A stretch of DNA of 64,000 nucleotides, taken from Pyxidicoccus parkwaysis (lineage in GTDB: Bacteria > Myxococcota > Myxococcia > Myxococcales > Myxococcaceae). This document shows, piece after piece, positions 24,195 to 32,966 of this stretch. Below the pieces are notes generated by a model. It was given only the letters and a program-made list of their open reading frames with translations. It was not told the origin of the DNA and made no database searches. The stretch spans positions 2,160,001-2,224,000 of the forward strand of contig NZ_CP071090.1 in the NCBI RefSeq assembly GCF_017301735.1. Reading direction: 5' to 3'. Positions within the stretch are counted from its first letter, which is position 1; each line of letters begins with the position of its first letter. Position numbers and translations under genes: made by a program.

Positions 24195-25328
24195 TCAGAA
24201 CGTGTATTCCCCTCCGACAGTGAAGAGCCCGGAGCGGCTCCGGGTGGCCTCGCCGGGCGTGTCCGTGCTCTCGGCGGCCTCCAGCCTGTCCTGCTGCAAT
24301 GCCACCGAGGCCCACACGCGCACCGGCTCCCCCAGGCGCACCGTCCAGCGGGTGGCCAGCACGTGGGACAGGCCCTCACCGGACACGTACCGCGTGAAGG
24401 CGTAGGACAGCTGCCCCCGGACGACGCGGCCGGGGCTGCTCCAGGTGACGGAGGGCTTGACGTCGAAGCGCGAGGGCGCGGTGGGGATGCCGGTGGTGGC
24501 GTTGAGCTCGGACACGCGCTGCGCGACGCCGGAGCCGAGGTCGCGGTTGATGCGCGTGCTCAAGCCGAGCAGGGCGCGGCGGGCCTCCACGGCATTCTCG
24601 AAGCGGCGGGTGAGCTCCGCCGTCTCCTCGTCGGTGAACCCGCCCGCGGTGAGCGGGTCCTCGCTGTAGAGCGTGAGGCCGGCACGCACGCCCACTTCCC
24701 AGCGCGTGCCCAACAGCAGCCGGCTTCCCACGGAAGGGCGGGCCACCCAGAGCAGCTCCTCCTGTGCGTAGCGGACGGTGGCGCCGGAGCGGTTGACGAC
24801 CAGGATTTCGCGGCTCAGCGGGTAGCGCGTGAGGGACAGGCCCGCGTCCACGCCGAACTCCACGTCGGAGAAACCCGCCGAGTCGTACGCGGCGGACAGG
24901 AGCACCGCCTGGCTGGAGTAGCCGGTGCGCGCGTCCACGGCGGGCAGGTTGAGCCTCGGCCGCTCGGCGGAGAGCTCGGTGCGGGTGCGCTTGGGAAGGC
25001 CCACGCTGGCCACGGCGGCCACCAGCCAGTGCCCACCCAGCACGTGGTCCACGCCCACGCTGAGTTGATGCGTGGCCGCGGTGCCCGCCTCGGGCCGGGC
25101 GGCGGTGTAGCCGAGCGTCAGGAAGGTGTCCTCGCGCAGCCCCACGTCGCCCAGCAGACTCCATGCGCGGTAGTCGCGGCCCGCGCTGGCCTCGGTGGTG
25201 ACGGTGACGTCCCGCTCCTCCGCGTGGACGGGCCGCGCCGCCAGCGCCCCGGCGAGGAGCGCGAGCACGGCGAGGCTCCGCCCGGGCCGGTAGGGCGCGT
25301 GGCGCACGTCGGTGGATTCCCCCTGCAT
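24195..25328 (-). CDS. Putative outer-membrane beta-barrel protein
   Basis: 377 residues from MQGESTDVRHAPYRP. A signal peptide (SLAVLALLAGALAARPVHAE) precedes a chain of amphipathic strands (VTVTTEASAGRDYRAWSLLG, TFLTLGYTAARPE, THQLSVGVDHVLGGHWLVAA and more), ending LFTVGGEYTF with terminal Phe. It looks like a 14-16-strand surface or transport barrel of unknown substrate. Upstream the frame stays open to 25895, antisense to aspS, but that part is shadow. It lies 23 bases before the metallopeptidase-like lipoprotein gene on the same strand and may be cotranscribed with it. Confidence 0.7.
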   Translation of the reverse strand: MQGESTDVRHAPYRPGRSLAVLALLAGALAARPVHAEERDVTVTTEASAGRDYRAWSLLGDVGLREDTFLTLGYTAARPEAGTAATHQLSVGVDHVLGGHWLVAAVASVGLPKRTRTELSAERPRLNLPAVDARTGYSSQAVLLSAAYDSAGFSDVEFGVDAGLSLTRYPLSREILVVNRSGATVRYAQEELLWVARPSVGSRLLLGTRWEVGVRAGLTLYSEDPLTAGGFTDEETAELTRRFENAVEARRALLGLSTRINRDLGSGVAQRVSELNATTGIPTAPSRFDVKPSVTWSSPGRVVRGQLSYAFTRYVSGEGLSHVLATRWTVRLGEPVRVWASVALQQDRLEAAESTDTPGEATRSRSGLFTVGGEYTF

Positions 25329-25445
25329 GGGGCACTCAACACGCGGCAGCCTCTGAAGTTGCGGGCCAGCCGGGCGGGCTCCGGGCACGTCAGGAACCCC
25401 TCCAGAATCCGACCGTTTGAGAGCAGTCAGGTCTGCGCGGATTCC

Positions 25446-25475
25446 TTGACGCATCGTTTCCACGATCCGTATGGT
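25446..25475 (+). promoter_or_regulatory. Putative aspS promoter
   Basis: TTGACG, 18 bases, TATGGT. Expected transcription start near 25482 gives a leader of about 37 bases to ATG 25519 and argues against the earlier in-frame start at 25471. Confidence 0.5.
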
Positions 25476-25518
25476 GCCGCGCTTTCCCTCACTCCGAAAC
25501 CAGCAGGCGGTCCTGTCC

Positions 25519-27336
<1,818 letters not shown>

Positions 27337-27348
27337 CGGAGTTGCGGG

Positions 27349-27372
27349 AGCCGGGCGCGCGGGTGCCCGGCT
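27349..27372 (+). terminator. Hairpin downstream of aspS
   Basis: AGCCGGGC and GCCCGGCT form a perfect 8-bp stem 12 bases after the aspS stop. No T run follows, so it may be a weak terminator or stabilising hairpin. Confidence 0.45.
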
Positions 27373-27456
27373 TCGTCACAGCGCTGCTTGCAAGGACCCG
27401 GGGCCGTCGGTGCGGCGCCCGGGTTCTGCATTTCTGGGACGCGCTTACGATGCGCG

Positions 27457-27662
27457 GCATCGGCCTCCTGCGATGAACACCAGCGGCTCGGGCACTCCGC
27501 TGAAGCCGCCCTTGCGATGTTCAGCCCTGCCTTCGGGATTGCCCTCGCGATGCCACGGCATCGCCCTTGGACGATGGAGGCCAGCGGTTCGGGCCTGCCT
27601 CCGGAAACGACTGCGCGCCGCCATGGAGCAGCGCTTCAGACGATCGACGCCAGCGGCTCTGG
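27457..27662 (-). repeat. Degenerate copies of the 3' end of the adjacent MocR gene
   Basis: The last codons of the minus-strand MocR gene read PEPLASIV then stop. Two related segments lie downstream on the same strand: one encodes PEPLASIV exactly, with synonymous differences (core 27572-27594), and one PEPLVFIA (core 27471-27493). Spacings are 69 and 101 bases. The filler between copies is also partly related (ggcatcg followed by c-c-t at 27457 and 27558). The 300-base aspS-MocR gap holds this, the aspS hairpin and nothing else recognisable. Confidence 0.6.
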
Positions 27663-29039
27663 CCCGCCTTCGAGCGTCTCGCACAGCCTGCGCAGCCCCT
27701 TCTCCAGCGAGGCGCGCGTGCGTGGTGTTCCAAGGCACACGCGCACCGCCGCCGGCGCGGTGGCGGGCCCCACGGTGAAGACCTCCGAGGACGTGACGGA
27801 CACGCCGTGCCGCCGCGCCTGCGCGGTGAAGGACTCCGCGCGCCAGCCGGTTGGGAGATTCAGCCAGAGGTGGTACGTGGGCGCGCGCAGCGACTTCGGC
27901 ACCCGGTCCCCAAGTACCTCGCGCGCCAGTTCCAGTCGCTCGAGCGCTTCGCGGCGGCGGCGCACCACCAATTCGTCAGCGGTGCCATCATTCACCCAGC
28001 GGTCCGCCACCTCCGCCATCAGCGGCGGCGTCATCCTCACGGCCAGGGCAGCGGTCTCCGCGAGCCGCTCCGTGCCCGTGCCCGCAGGCACCGCGAGGTA
28101 GCCGATGCGCAGCCCCGGCGCGAGCAGCTTGGACACGCCGCCGATGAACCAGCCGGACTCCGGCAGCAGCGTGCACAGCGGGGGAGGGCGTCGGTCGAGC
28201 AGCAACCCATAGGCGTCATCCTCCACCACCGTGAGCCCATGCTTGCGAGCCACCGAGGCGATGCGCCGGCGGCGCTCCTCGGGCATCACCGAGCCCGTGG
28301 GGTTCTGGAGGTTGGGCAGGCAGAAGAGGACCTTCGCGCCGGTGCGGCACGCAGCCTCCAGGGCATCCGGCTTGAGGCCGTGTTCATCCATGGCCACGCC
28401 GTGAAGGTGCAGGTGCAGCCGGTTCGCGAGCACCTTCAGGCCCGGGTAGGTGAGGGCCTCCGCCAGCACCGTGTCCCCCGGACGCGTGAGGGCCGTGAGC
28501 GCCACCTCCATGGCGTGCTGCCCTCCCGAGCACACCACCACCTGCTCCTGTGCCGCCTCCAGGCCGAAGCGGGACAGCCACGCCGCGCCGGCCTCGCGGT
28601 GCGCGAGCAGCCCCGTGGGAGGCTGGTAGTCGAGCAGCTCGGACAGACGCGGTGAGCGCTGCAAGGCGTCCAGCGTCTTGCGGAGCGCGGTGCCCGCTGG
28701 GTCTCCGGGAGGCGTGGTGGGCCAGTTGAGGCCCAGCTCCACCAGCGCGTCGTCACCCGTGTCGGGAGCGGGAGCGGGCAGGTGGCGAGGCGCGTCCCGG
28801 TGGCGCACGAAGGTACCCCGGCCCACCTCGCCGCCGATGAGGCCCCGTCGCTCGGCTTCGGCATAGGCGCGCGTCACCGTGCCCACCGTGACGCCGACCT
28901 TCTCCGCCAGCTCGCGGTGCGTGGGCAGGCGCGTGCCCGGCGCAAGGCGTCCCTCGTCGATGTCCGCGGCCAGCGCATCCGCGATGACCCGATACAGCGG
29001 GCCGTCCCGGCCCCGGAGCTGCGGCGTCCAGCTTGTCAT
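27636..29039 (-). CDS. MocR-type transcriptional regulator (GntR winged helix plus aminotransferase domain)
   Basis: 467 residues. The N-terminal winged helix (about 12-78) has LPTHRELAEKVGVTVGTVTR and GLIGGEVGRGTFV. A class I aminotransferase-fold domain follows (about 110-460), with a PLP lysine in GGVSKLLAPGLRIGY and the aspartate in VVEDDAYGLLL. MocR/PdxR/GabR proteins use the PLP domain as a sensor rather than an enzyme. The target is probably the divergent PhzF gene 133 bases away. The 3' end has degenerate tandem copies downstream. Confidence 0.9.
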   Translation of the reverse strand: MTSWTPQLRGRDGPLYRVIADALAADIDEGRLAPGTRLPTHRELAEKVGVTVGTVTRAYAEAERRGLIGGEVGRGTFVRHRDAPRHLPAPAPDTGDDALVELGLNWPTTPPGDPAGTALRKTLDALQRSPRLSELLDYQPPTGLLAHREAGAAWLSRFGLEAAQEQVVVCSGGQHAMEVALTALTRPGDTVLAEALTYPGLKVLANRLHLHLHGVAMDEHGLKPDALEAACRTGAKVLFCLPNLQNPTGSVMPEERRRRIASVARKHGLTVVEDDAYGLLLDRRPPPLCTLLPESGWFIGGVSKLLAPGLRIGYLAVPAGTGTERLAETAALAVRMTPPLMAEVADRWVNDGTADELVVRRRREALERLELAREVLGDRVPKSLRAPTYHLWLNLPTGWRAESFTAQARRHGVSVTSSEVFTVGPATAPAAVRVCLGTPRTRASLEKGLRRLCETLEGGPEPLASIV

Positions 29040-29108
29040 GGTGACAATTCATACGGTTGACGGGCGCCTCCGCGCAATGCATCCATTGTGTCGATTCTTT
29101 CCGGAACT

Positions 29109-29120
29109 TGTATCGGTACA
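29109..29120. promoter_or_regulatory. Possible MocR operator
   Basis: TGTATCGGTACA: outer arms TGTA/TACA form an inverted repeat in the divergent MocR-PhzF region. A GTATCGGTAC-like core is a plausible regulator site; motif only. Confidence 0.4.
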
Positions 29121-29171
29121 TTCATCGCGGGGACGGTGCCTCGTCCGCCGCGCCAGGGAGAGGTGCGCGCC

Positions 29172-30059
29172 ATGCAGTTGACCATCGTCGATGCCTTCAC
29201 GAAGACGCCCGGAGAGGGCAACCGCGCCGGCGTGGTGCTGGACGCGGCCGGGCTGGATGCCGAGGCCATGCAGCGCATTGCCGCCGTGGTGGGAGCGTCC
29301 GAGACAGCGTTCCTGATGGCGCCCCCAACGGACGGAGTCGTCCGGTTGCGCTACTTCGCGCCCGCCGTGGAGATTCCCTTCTGCGGCCACGCCACCGTCG
29401 CCACGCTTCACCTGATGGCAGAGCGCGGGATGCTCAAGGCCCCAGGCACGTACCGGCTCGAGTGTGCGATGGGCACGCTGGATGTCGAATTGGAGCTCGT
29501 GGAGCCGCGTGGAGCGCGCGCGTGGATTGTCTCGCCGGTGCTTCCCTGGAAGGAGAGCCCGGTGCCGCTGGAGACGGTGATGCGGCTGTTGGGCGGGACG
29601 GTGGAGATGGTGGACACCTCGCTGCCGGTGCTGCGCACCGGGTACCGGCTGGTGGTTCCGATGCTGCGCCGTGAGGACGTCTGGAACCTGTCGCCACACG
29701 CCCGGGCGCTGGCGGAGCTCCTGCGGCCGCACGGCCTGAACGGGGTCTATGTCTTCACGCGCGAGACGAAGGACGCGAGCAGCATGGCGCACTCGCGCTA
29801 CTTCCCGCCGGTGATTGGCGTGGTGGAGGACCCGGTGACGGGCGCCGCGGCCGGGCCGCTCGGGATGTACCTGGCGACGCGGGGCGTACTGGCGCTCCCC
29901 GAGGAAGGCGGCAAGGCGCGGGCGCGAATCGAGCAGGGCGATGCCATGGGCAAGCCGGGCCGCATCGACGTGGAGGTGACGGGGAAGGCTGGAGCGCCGG
30001 AGCGCGCACGCATCGGCGGTGTGGCGGTGACCGTCCTGGAGGGCCCGCTTCGCGTGTGA
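29172..30059 (+). CDS. PhzF-family isomerase-like protein
   Basis: 295 residues from MQLTIVDAFTKTPGEGNRAG, chosen over 29088 because a GGGAGAGG ribosome site precedes it. Two-domain DapF-like fold of the PhzF family: N-terminal VVLDAAGLDAEAMQRIAAVV, active-site Glu in GASETAFLM, FCGHATVATLH, and C-terminal VEDPVTGAAAGPLGMYL. PhzF isomerises a phenazine precursor, but most family members have other, often unknown, substrates. No phenazine genes are nearby. Divergent from a PLP-sensing MocR regulator, which hints at an amino-acid-related substrate. Confidence 0.88.
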   Translation: MQLTIVDAFTKTPGEGNRAGVVLDAAGLDAEAMQRIAAVVGASETAFLMAPPTDGVVRLRYFAPAVEIPFCGHATVATLHLMAERGMLKAPGTYRLECAMGTLDVELELVEPRGARAWIVSPVLPWKESPVPLETVMRLLGGTVEMVDTSLPVLRTGYRLVVPMLRREDVWNLSPHARALAELLRPHGLNGVYVFTRETKDASSMAHSRYFPPVIGVVEDPVTGAAAGPLGMYLATRGVLALPEEGGKARARIEQGDAMGKPGRIDVEVTGKAGAPERARIGGVAVTVLEGPLRV

Positions 30060-30184
30060 GCGGCGTACGCAGAGGAACTGCGGAGCGGGCACTTCTCGGC
30101 GAAGGCTCCGGTGTGAAGCAGGCCTGGGAACAAGGCTGATGGGCCGCCAGGGAATCAGACGCCGCGCGCGCTGTTGCGCGGCGC

Positions 30185-31033
30185 ATGCGATTGACCCGTT
30201 GGCTCCTGGCCGCCGTGCTCCTGGGAAACGCGGCCTGCCGCACCGCACAGCCGGAGGCCGCTGCACGGGCCACTCCCGTCGTGACCTGTGAGCTGCCCGC
30301 CTCACCCACCGAGCTCATCCCGCTGCCGGACGAGCCGTATCCGGGTGAGCAACACGAGGTCTTCGACCTGCCAGACACGCCGGAGTGGTGGGCTCCGGCC
30401 CCGCCCGATGCCGAACGTGAGCGCTACCGCGCGGCCCTGGCGGCACGGCTCGGAGGAGAACAATCCCTGGGCCACCGGGCCCTATTGGAGCGCGTCCACG
30501 CCACTCACGCGGCCCTGGTGGGCAAGCCGATGGCGCGCGAAGCGGAGAACTCCGGCCGCGTCCTCGAGGGGACGGCGGGCTCGGTCGGGCCCATCTCGTG
30601 CCTGGAGTGGAGCCTCTTCCAGCGTCAGGCGCACCGCTTCCCGATGATTGAGCGCCCCACCGAGTTCGGCGCGTACGTGCTGCGCGGCCACGGGCGGATT
30701 CGCGTGTACCTCTCGGGCGCGGACCGCATCGGCGGCCGGCTCTACAGCGGCGTGTGGGACAGGGTGACGGCGGACGCCGCGCAGGGCTTCGTGCCCGTGG
30801 CGCACGTGCACAACCACCCGCTCATGTTCGACCGGAAGCCCGGCGACCGCATGTGGACCACGCCGGAGACAGTGAATGACATTGGCGGCGGCGTGGCCCC
30901 CAGCCTCACCGACGTTCAAGCCTGGCGTCGCATGCGCGAGTCTTTCGGGCTCCAGGGCGCGTGGGTGACGAACGGCCTGGAGACGGGCCGCTACACCTCC
31001 GAGGACTTCGACCGGCTCTCCGCCTGGGATTGA
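30185..31033 (+). CDS. Lipoprotein with JAMM/MPN-like metalloprotease motif
   Basis: 282 residues. Lipobox LLGNAAC (Cys18). After a Pro-rich linker, residues 207-212 read HVHNHP and 240-243 SLTD, matching the H-x-H-P ... S-x-x-D pattern of JAMM/JAB zinc peptidases, with E141 (CLEWS) a candidate catalytic Glu. The gap between HxHP and SxxD is longer than usual (about 27 residues). If functional it would be a lipid-anchored peptidase or isopeptidase outside the cytoplasm, unusual for this fold. A hairpin ends two bases before the ATG and there is no clear ribosome site. Confidence 0.6.
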   Translation: MRLTRWLLAAVLLGNAACRTAQPEAAARATPVVTCELPASPTELIPLPDEPYPGEQHEVFDLPDTPEWWAPAPPDAERERYRAALAARLGGEQSLGHRALLERVHATHAALVGKPMAREAENSGRVLEGTAGSVGPISCLEWSLFQRQAHRFPMIERPTEFGAYVLRGHGRIRVYLSGADRIGGRLYSGVWDRVTADAAQGFVPVAHVHNHPLMFDRKPGDRMWTTPETVNDIGGGVAPSLTDVQAWRRMRESFGLQGAWVTNGLETGRYTSEDFDRLSAWD

Positions 31034-31089
31034 GCGGAGGGCGGCCGGGCCATCAGCACGAGCTTGAAACGAGGCTTCCCAACCTGCGG

Positions 31090-31833
31090 CTATTTGAAGG
31101 CCCACGTATTGTCGGACTGCAGGATGGCGGTGATGGAATAGACATTCTTGGGGAAGTTTGCCTCTGCCGCCTGGGTGACTGTCTGGATGTCCAGGACGGT
31201 CCCCACCTGCTGGTCGACTCCGGCCGCGACATAGTATGTGGGAGTGGGCGTGAAGATATGTTTGAGGTTGGGACCTGCCTGGACGGCGAAAGTCCCGGCA
31301 TCCCCCATTCCAATGCCAACCGAGAACTCGCTGGGAGGAACGTCGGCCCCGTCAATGATCTCCAAGGTGCCTGGATCGGCGCCGGGCTGCGCCGGGGTCA
31401 AGTTCGGACCGGGGGTGACTGAAAAATCGGTCAAGTTCTCACTGTCGGGGTCTGCATTTTCTGTCATCCCTGCCACGAACGACACACCGGGCTTCAGAAC
31501 ACCCGTCTGGCTCCAGAGGAATGTGTACTGAATCGTCCAGGTGAAGGTGATCTGTGCATTGGGCACGATCTCGTAGGGACTGGCGAGCCACGCCAGGGAG
31601 AAGATGTCGCTCGGTTGGTCCGGCAGCGTCTGGTATACGTAGAAGATCCAGGGCTGCGCGGATTGATTGATCATCGTGATGGAGTATTTCGTCCCGTCGT
31701 CGGGCTTCAGTGCGTCCATCGCGAAGCCATAGGGATTGCCAGCTTCGAATTTCGGCGCATCCACCTTCGCGACGTAAGCGCTCTCATCCCTGGGTTGCAC
31801 CGTCTCCGTGGCCACGTCCATGACCGGCGTCAT
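31090..31833 (-). CDS. Hypothetical protein, possibly RhiA-like
   Basis: 247 residues from MTPVMDVATETV; GGAGAAAG stands just before this ATG. No signal peptide. The middle has SITMINQSAQPWIFYVYQTL followed by FSLAWLASPYEI and FTWTIQYTFLW, a beta-rich segment with YQTLP and SLAW blocks that I associate weakly with rhizosphere protein RhiA. Composition is clearly lower in GC than its neighbours, with A/T at many third positions, suggesting recent acquisition. Function unknown. Confidence 0.65.
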   Translation of the reverse strand: MTPVMDVATETVQPRDESAYVAKVDAPKFEAGNPYGFAMDALKPDDGTKYSITMINQSAQPWIFYVYQTLPDQPSDIFSLAWLASPYEIVPNAQITFTWTIQYTFLWSQTGVLKPGVSFVAGMTENADPDSENLTDFSVTPGPNLTPAQPGADPGTLEIIDGADVPPSEFSVGIGMGDAGTFAVQAGPNLKHIFTPTPTYYVAAGVDQQVGTVLDIQTVTQAAEANFPKNVYSITAILQSDNTWAFK

Positions 31834-32096
31834 TGGCTTTCTCCGTTGTAGGAATTGCTCCGGGACCAACCGATTTTGCTGCTTTGACAAGGCTGGCACG
31901 TATTCCTGTTTGGCGCAATTTCAACCCAGACGAGTTTGGGAGTCGCGGCTCCAGGGTCTGCGGGCCTCAGGGATTTCCACAATCCCGAATCTTCGGACAT
32001 GCGCATACACCTGCAACTCAGGTGCAGCAGTGCGCGGCGCGCTGGTGAACGACGCGAGGGAAGGCGAGGGCCTTCCCAGGCAGCAGTCAGCTCAAC
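31834..32096 (-). other. AT-richer leader of the RhiA-like gene
   Basis: 263 bases between two minus-strand genes, unusually low in GC for this window. No gene is supported. It probably holds the promoter of the RhiA-like gene, but I see no convincing -35/-10 pair. Confidence 0.4.
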
Positions 32097-32867
32097 TCAC
32101 GCCTGGGAGTCCGCGAGCTGCCTGTATTGGCGTGGGCTCAGGCCCGTCACCTGCTTGAACTGGCGTGACAGCGCGCTCTGGTCGCAGAACCCCACCGCGA
32201 GGGCAATGGCTGCAATCGACTGCTCCGAGCCCACCAATCGCTCCGCCGCCGCGTCGATGCGCGTCTTCATGATGAACTGCCCGGCGGAGAGCTGGAAGAT
32301 GCGCCGCATCCGCCGCTCGAACTGCGCGGAGGACATCCCCGCCCGCCGCGCCAGCGTGTCGATGCGCAGCCGCTCTCCAAAGTGCGACTGGATGTGGTCG
32401 ATGGTCGACGCGAAGCGCTCGTCCACGAGCCCCGCGCGGCCGGGCTCGTGCACGTCCTTGGACAGACAGGCCAGCCCCATCACCTTCCCCGAGGCGTCGA
32501 ACAGCGGCACCTTGTTCGTCAGGCACCAGCCCGGCTTGCGGTTGTTGAAGAGCGTCAGGTCCAGGTTGTCCACGAGCGGCCGCCCCGTGCGGAACACCCG
32601 CTGGTCCTGCCGCTCGTAGCGGTCCGCCATGTGCCGGGGGAACAGGTCATGCGCCGTGCGGCCCACCGCCGCCGCCTTGCTCTCCAGGCCGCAGCGCTCC
32701 GCGCACGCCTCGCTCATGCACACGTACCGCCCCTGCGTGTCCTTCACCGAGAAGACGATGTCCGGCACCCGGTCGAACAGCGCCTCCGCGAAGAGCGGAT
32801 TCGCCACCTGTCCCATGAAGTCCGCTCGCCAGTGCTCCAGCTCCGCGCGCGCATTGGTGGTTTCCAT
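32097..32867 (-). CDS. PAS-domain AraC-family transcriptional regulator
   Basis: 256 residues. The N-terminal PAS fold (about 22-140) contains FDRVPDIVFSVKDTQGRYVC and FNNRKPGWCLTNKVPLFD. The C-terminal AraC helix-turn-helix pair (about 155-250) includes RIDTLARRAGMSSAQFERRM and IAAIALAVGFCDQSALSRQF. The PAS domain would sense a small ligand or redox state. It is divergent from the collagenase gene across only 99 bases, so it likely controls that gene and perhaps the hydroxyproline operon beyond; AraC-type regulators of hydroxyproline operons are known (LhpR). Confidence 0.87.
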   Translation of the reverse strand: METTNARAELEHWRADFMGQVANPLFAEALFDRVPDIVFSVKDTQGRYVCMSEACAERCGLESKAAAVGRTAHDLFPRHMADRYERQDQRVFRTGRPLVDNLDLTLFNNRKPGWCLTNKVPLFDASGKVMGLACLSKDVHEPGRAGLVDERFASTIDHIQSHFGERLRIDTLARRAGMSSAQFERRMRRIFQLSAGQFIMKTRIDAAAERLVGSEQSIAAIALAVGFCDQSALSRQFKQVTGLSPRQYRQLADSQA

Positions 32868-32966
32868 TCGTCCTCACAAGGGAAAGACACAAGAATCACA
32901 GTCGTGCTCACGACTACCTTGGAAATCGCGTGAAACCCACGCATTCCCCTCGAGGAGCACGAAACC

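Noticed and set aside
31893..31912. Sigma-54 promoter (TGGCACG...)
   Set aside because: The -24 half matches, but the required GC at -12 (TTGC) is absent at the right spacing, and no gene follows on that strand.
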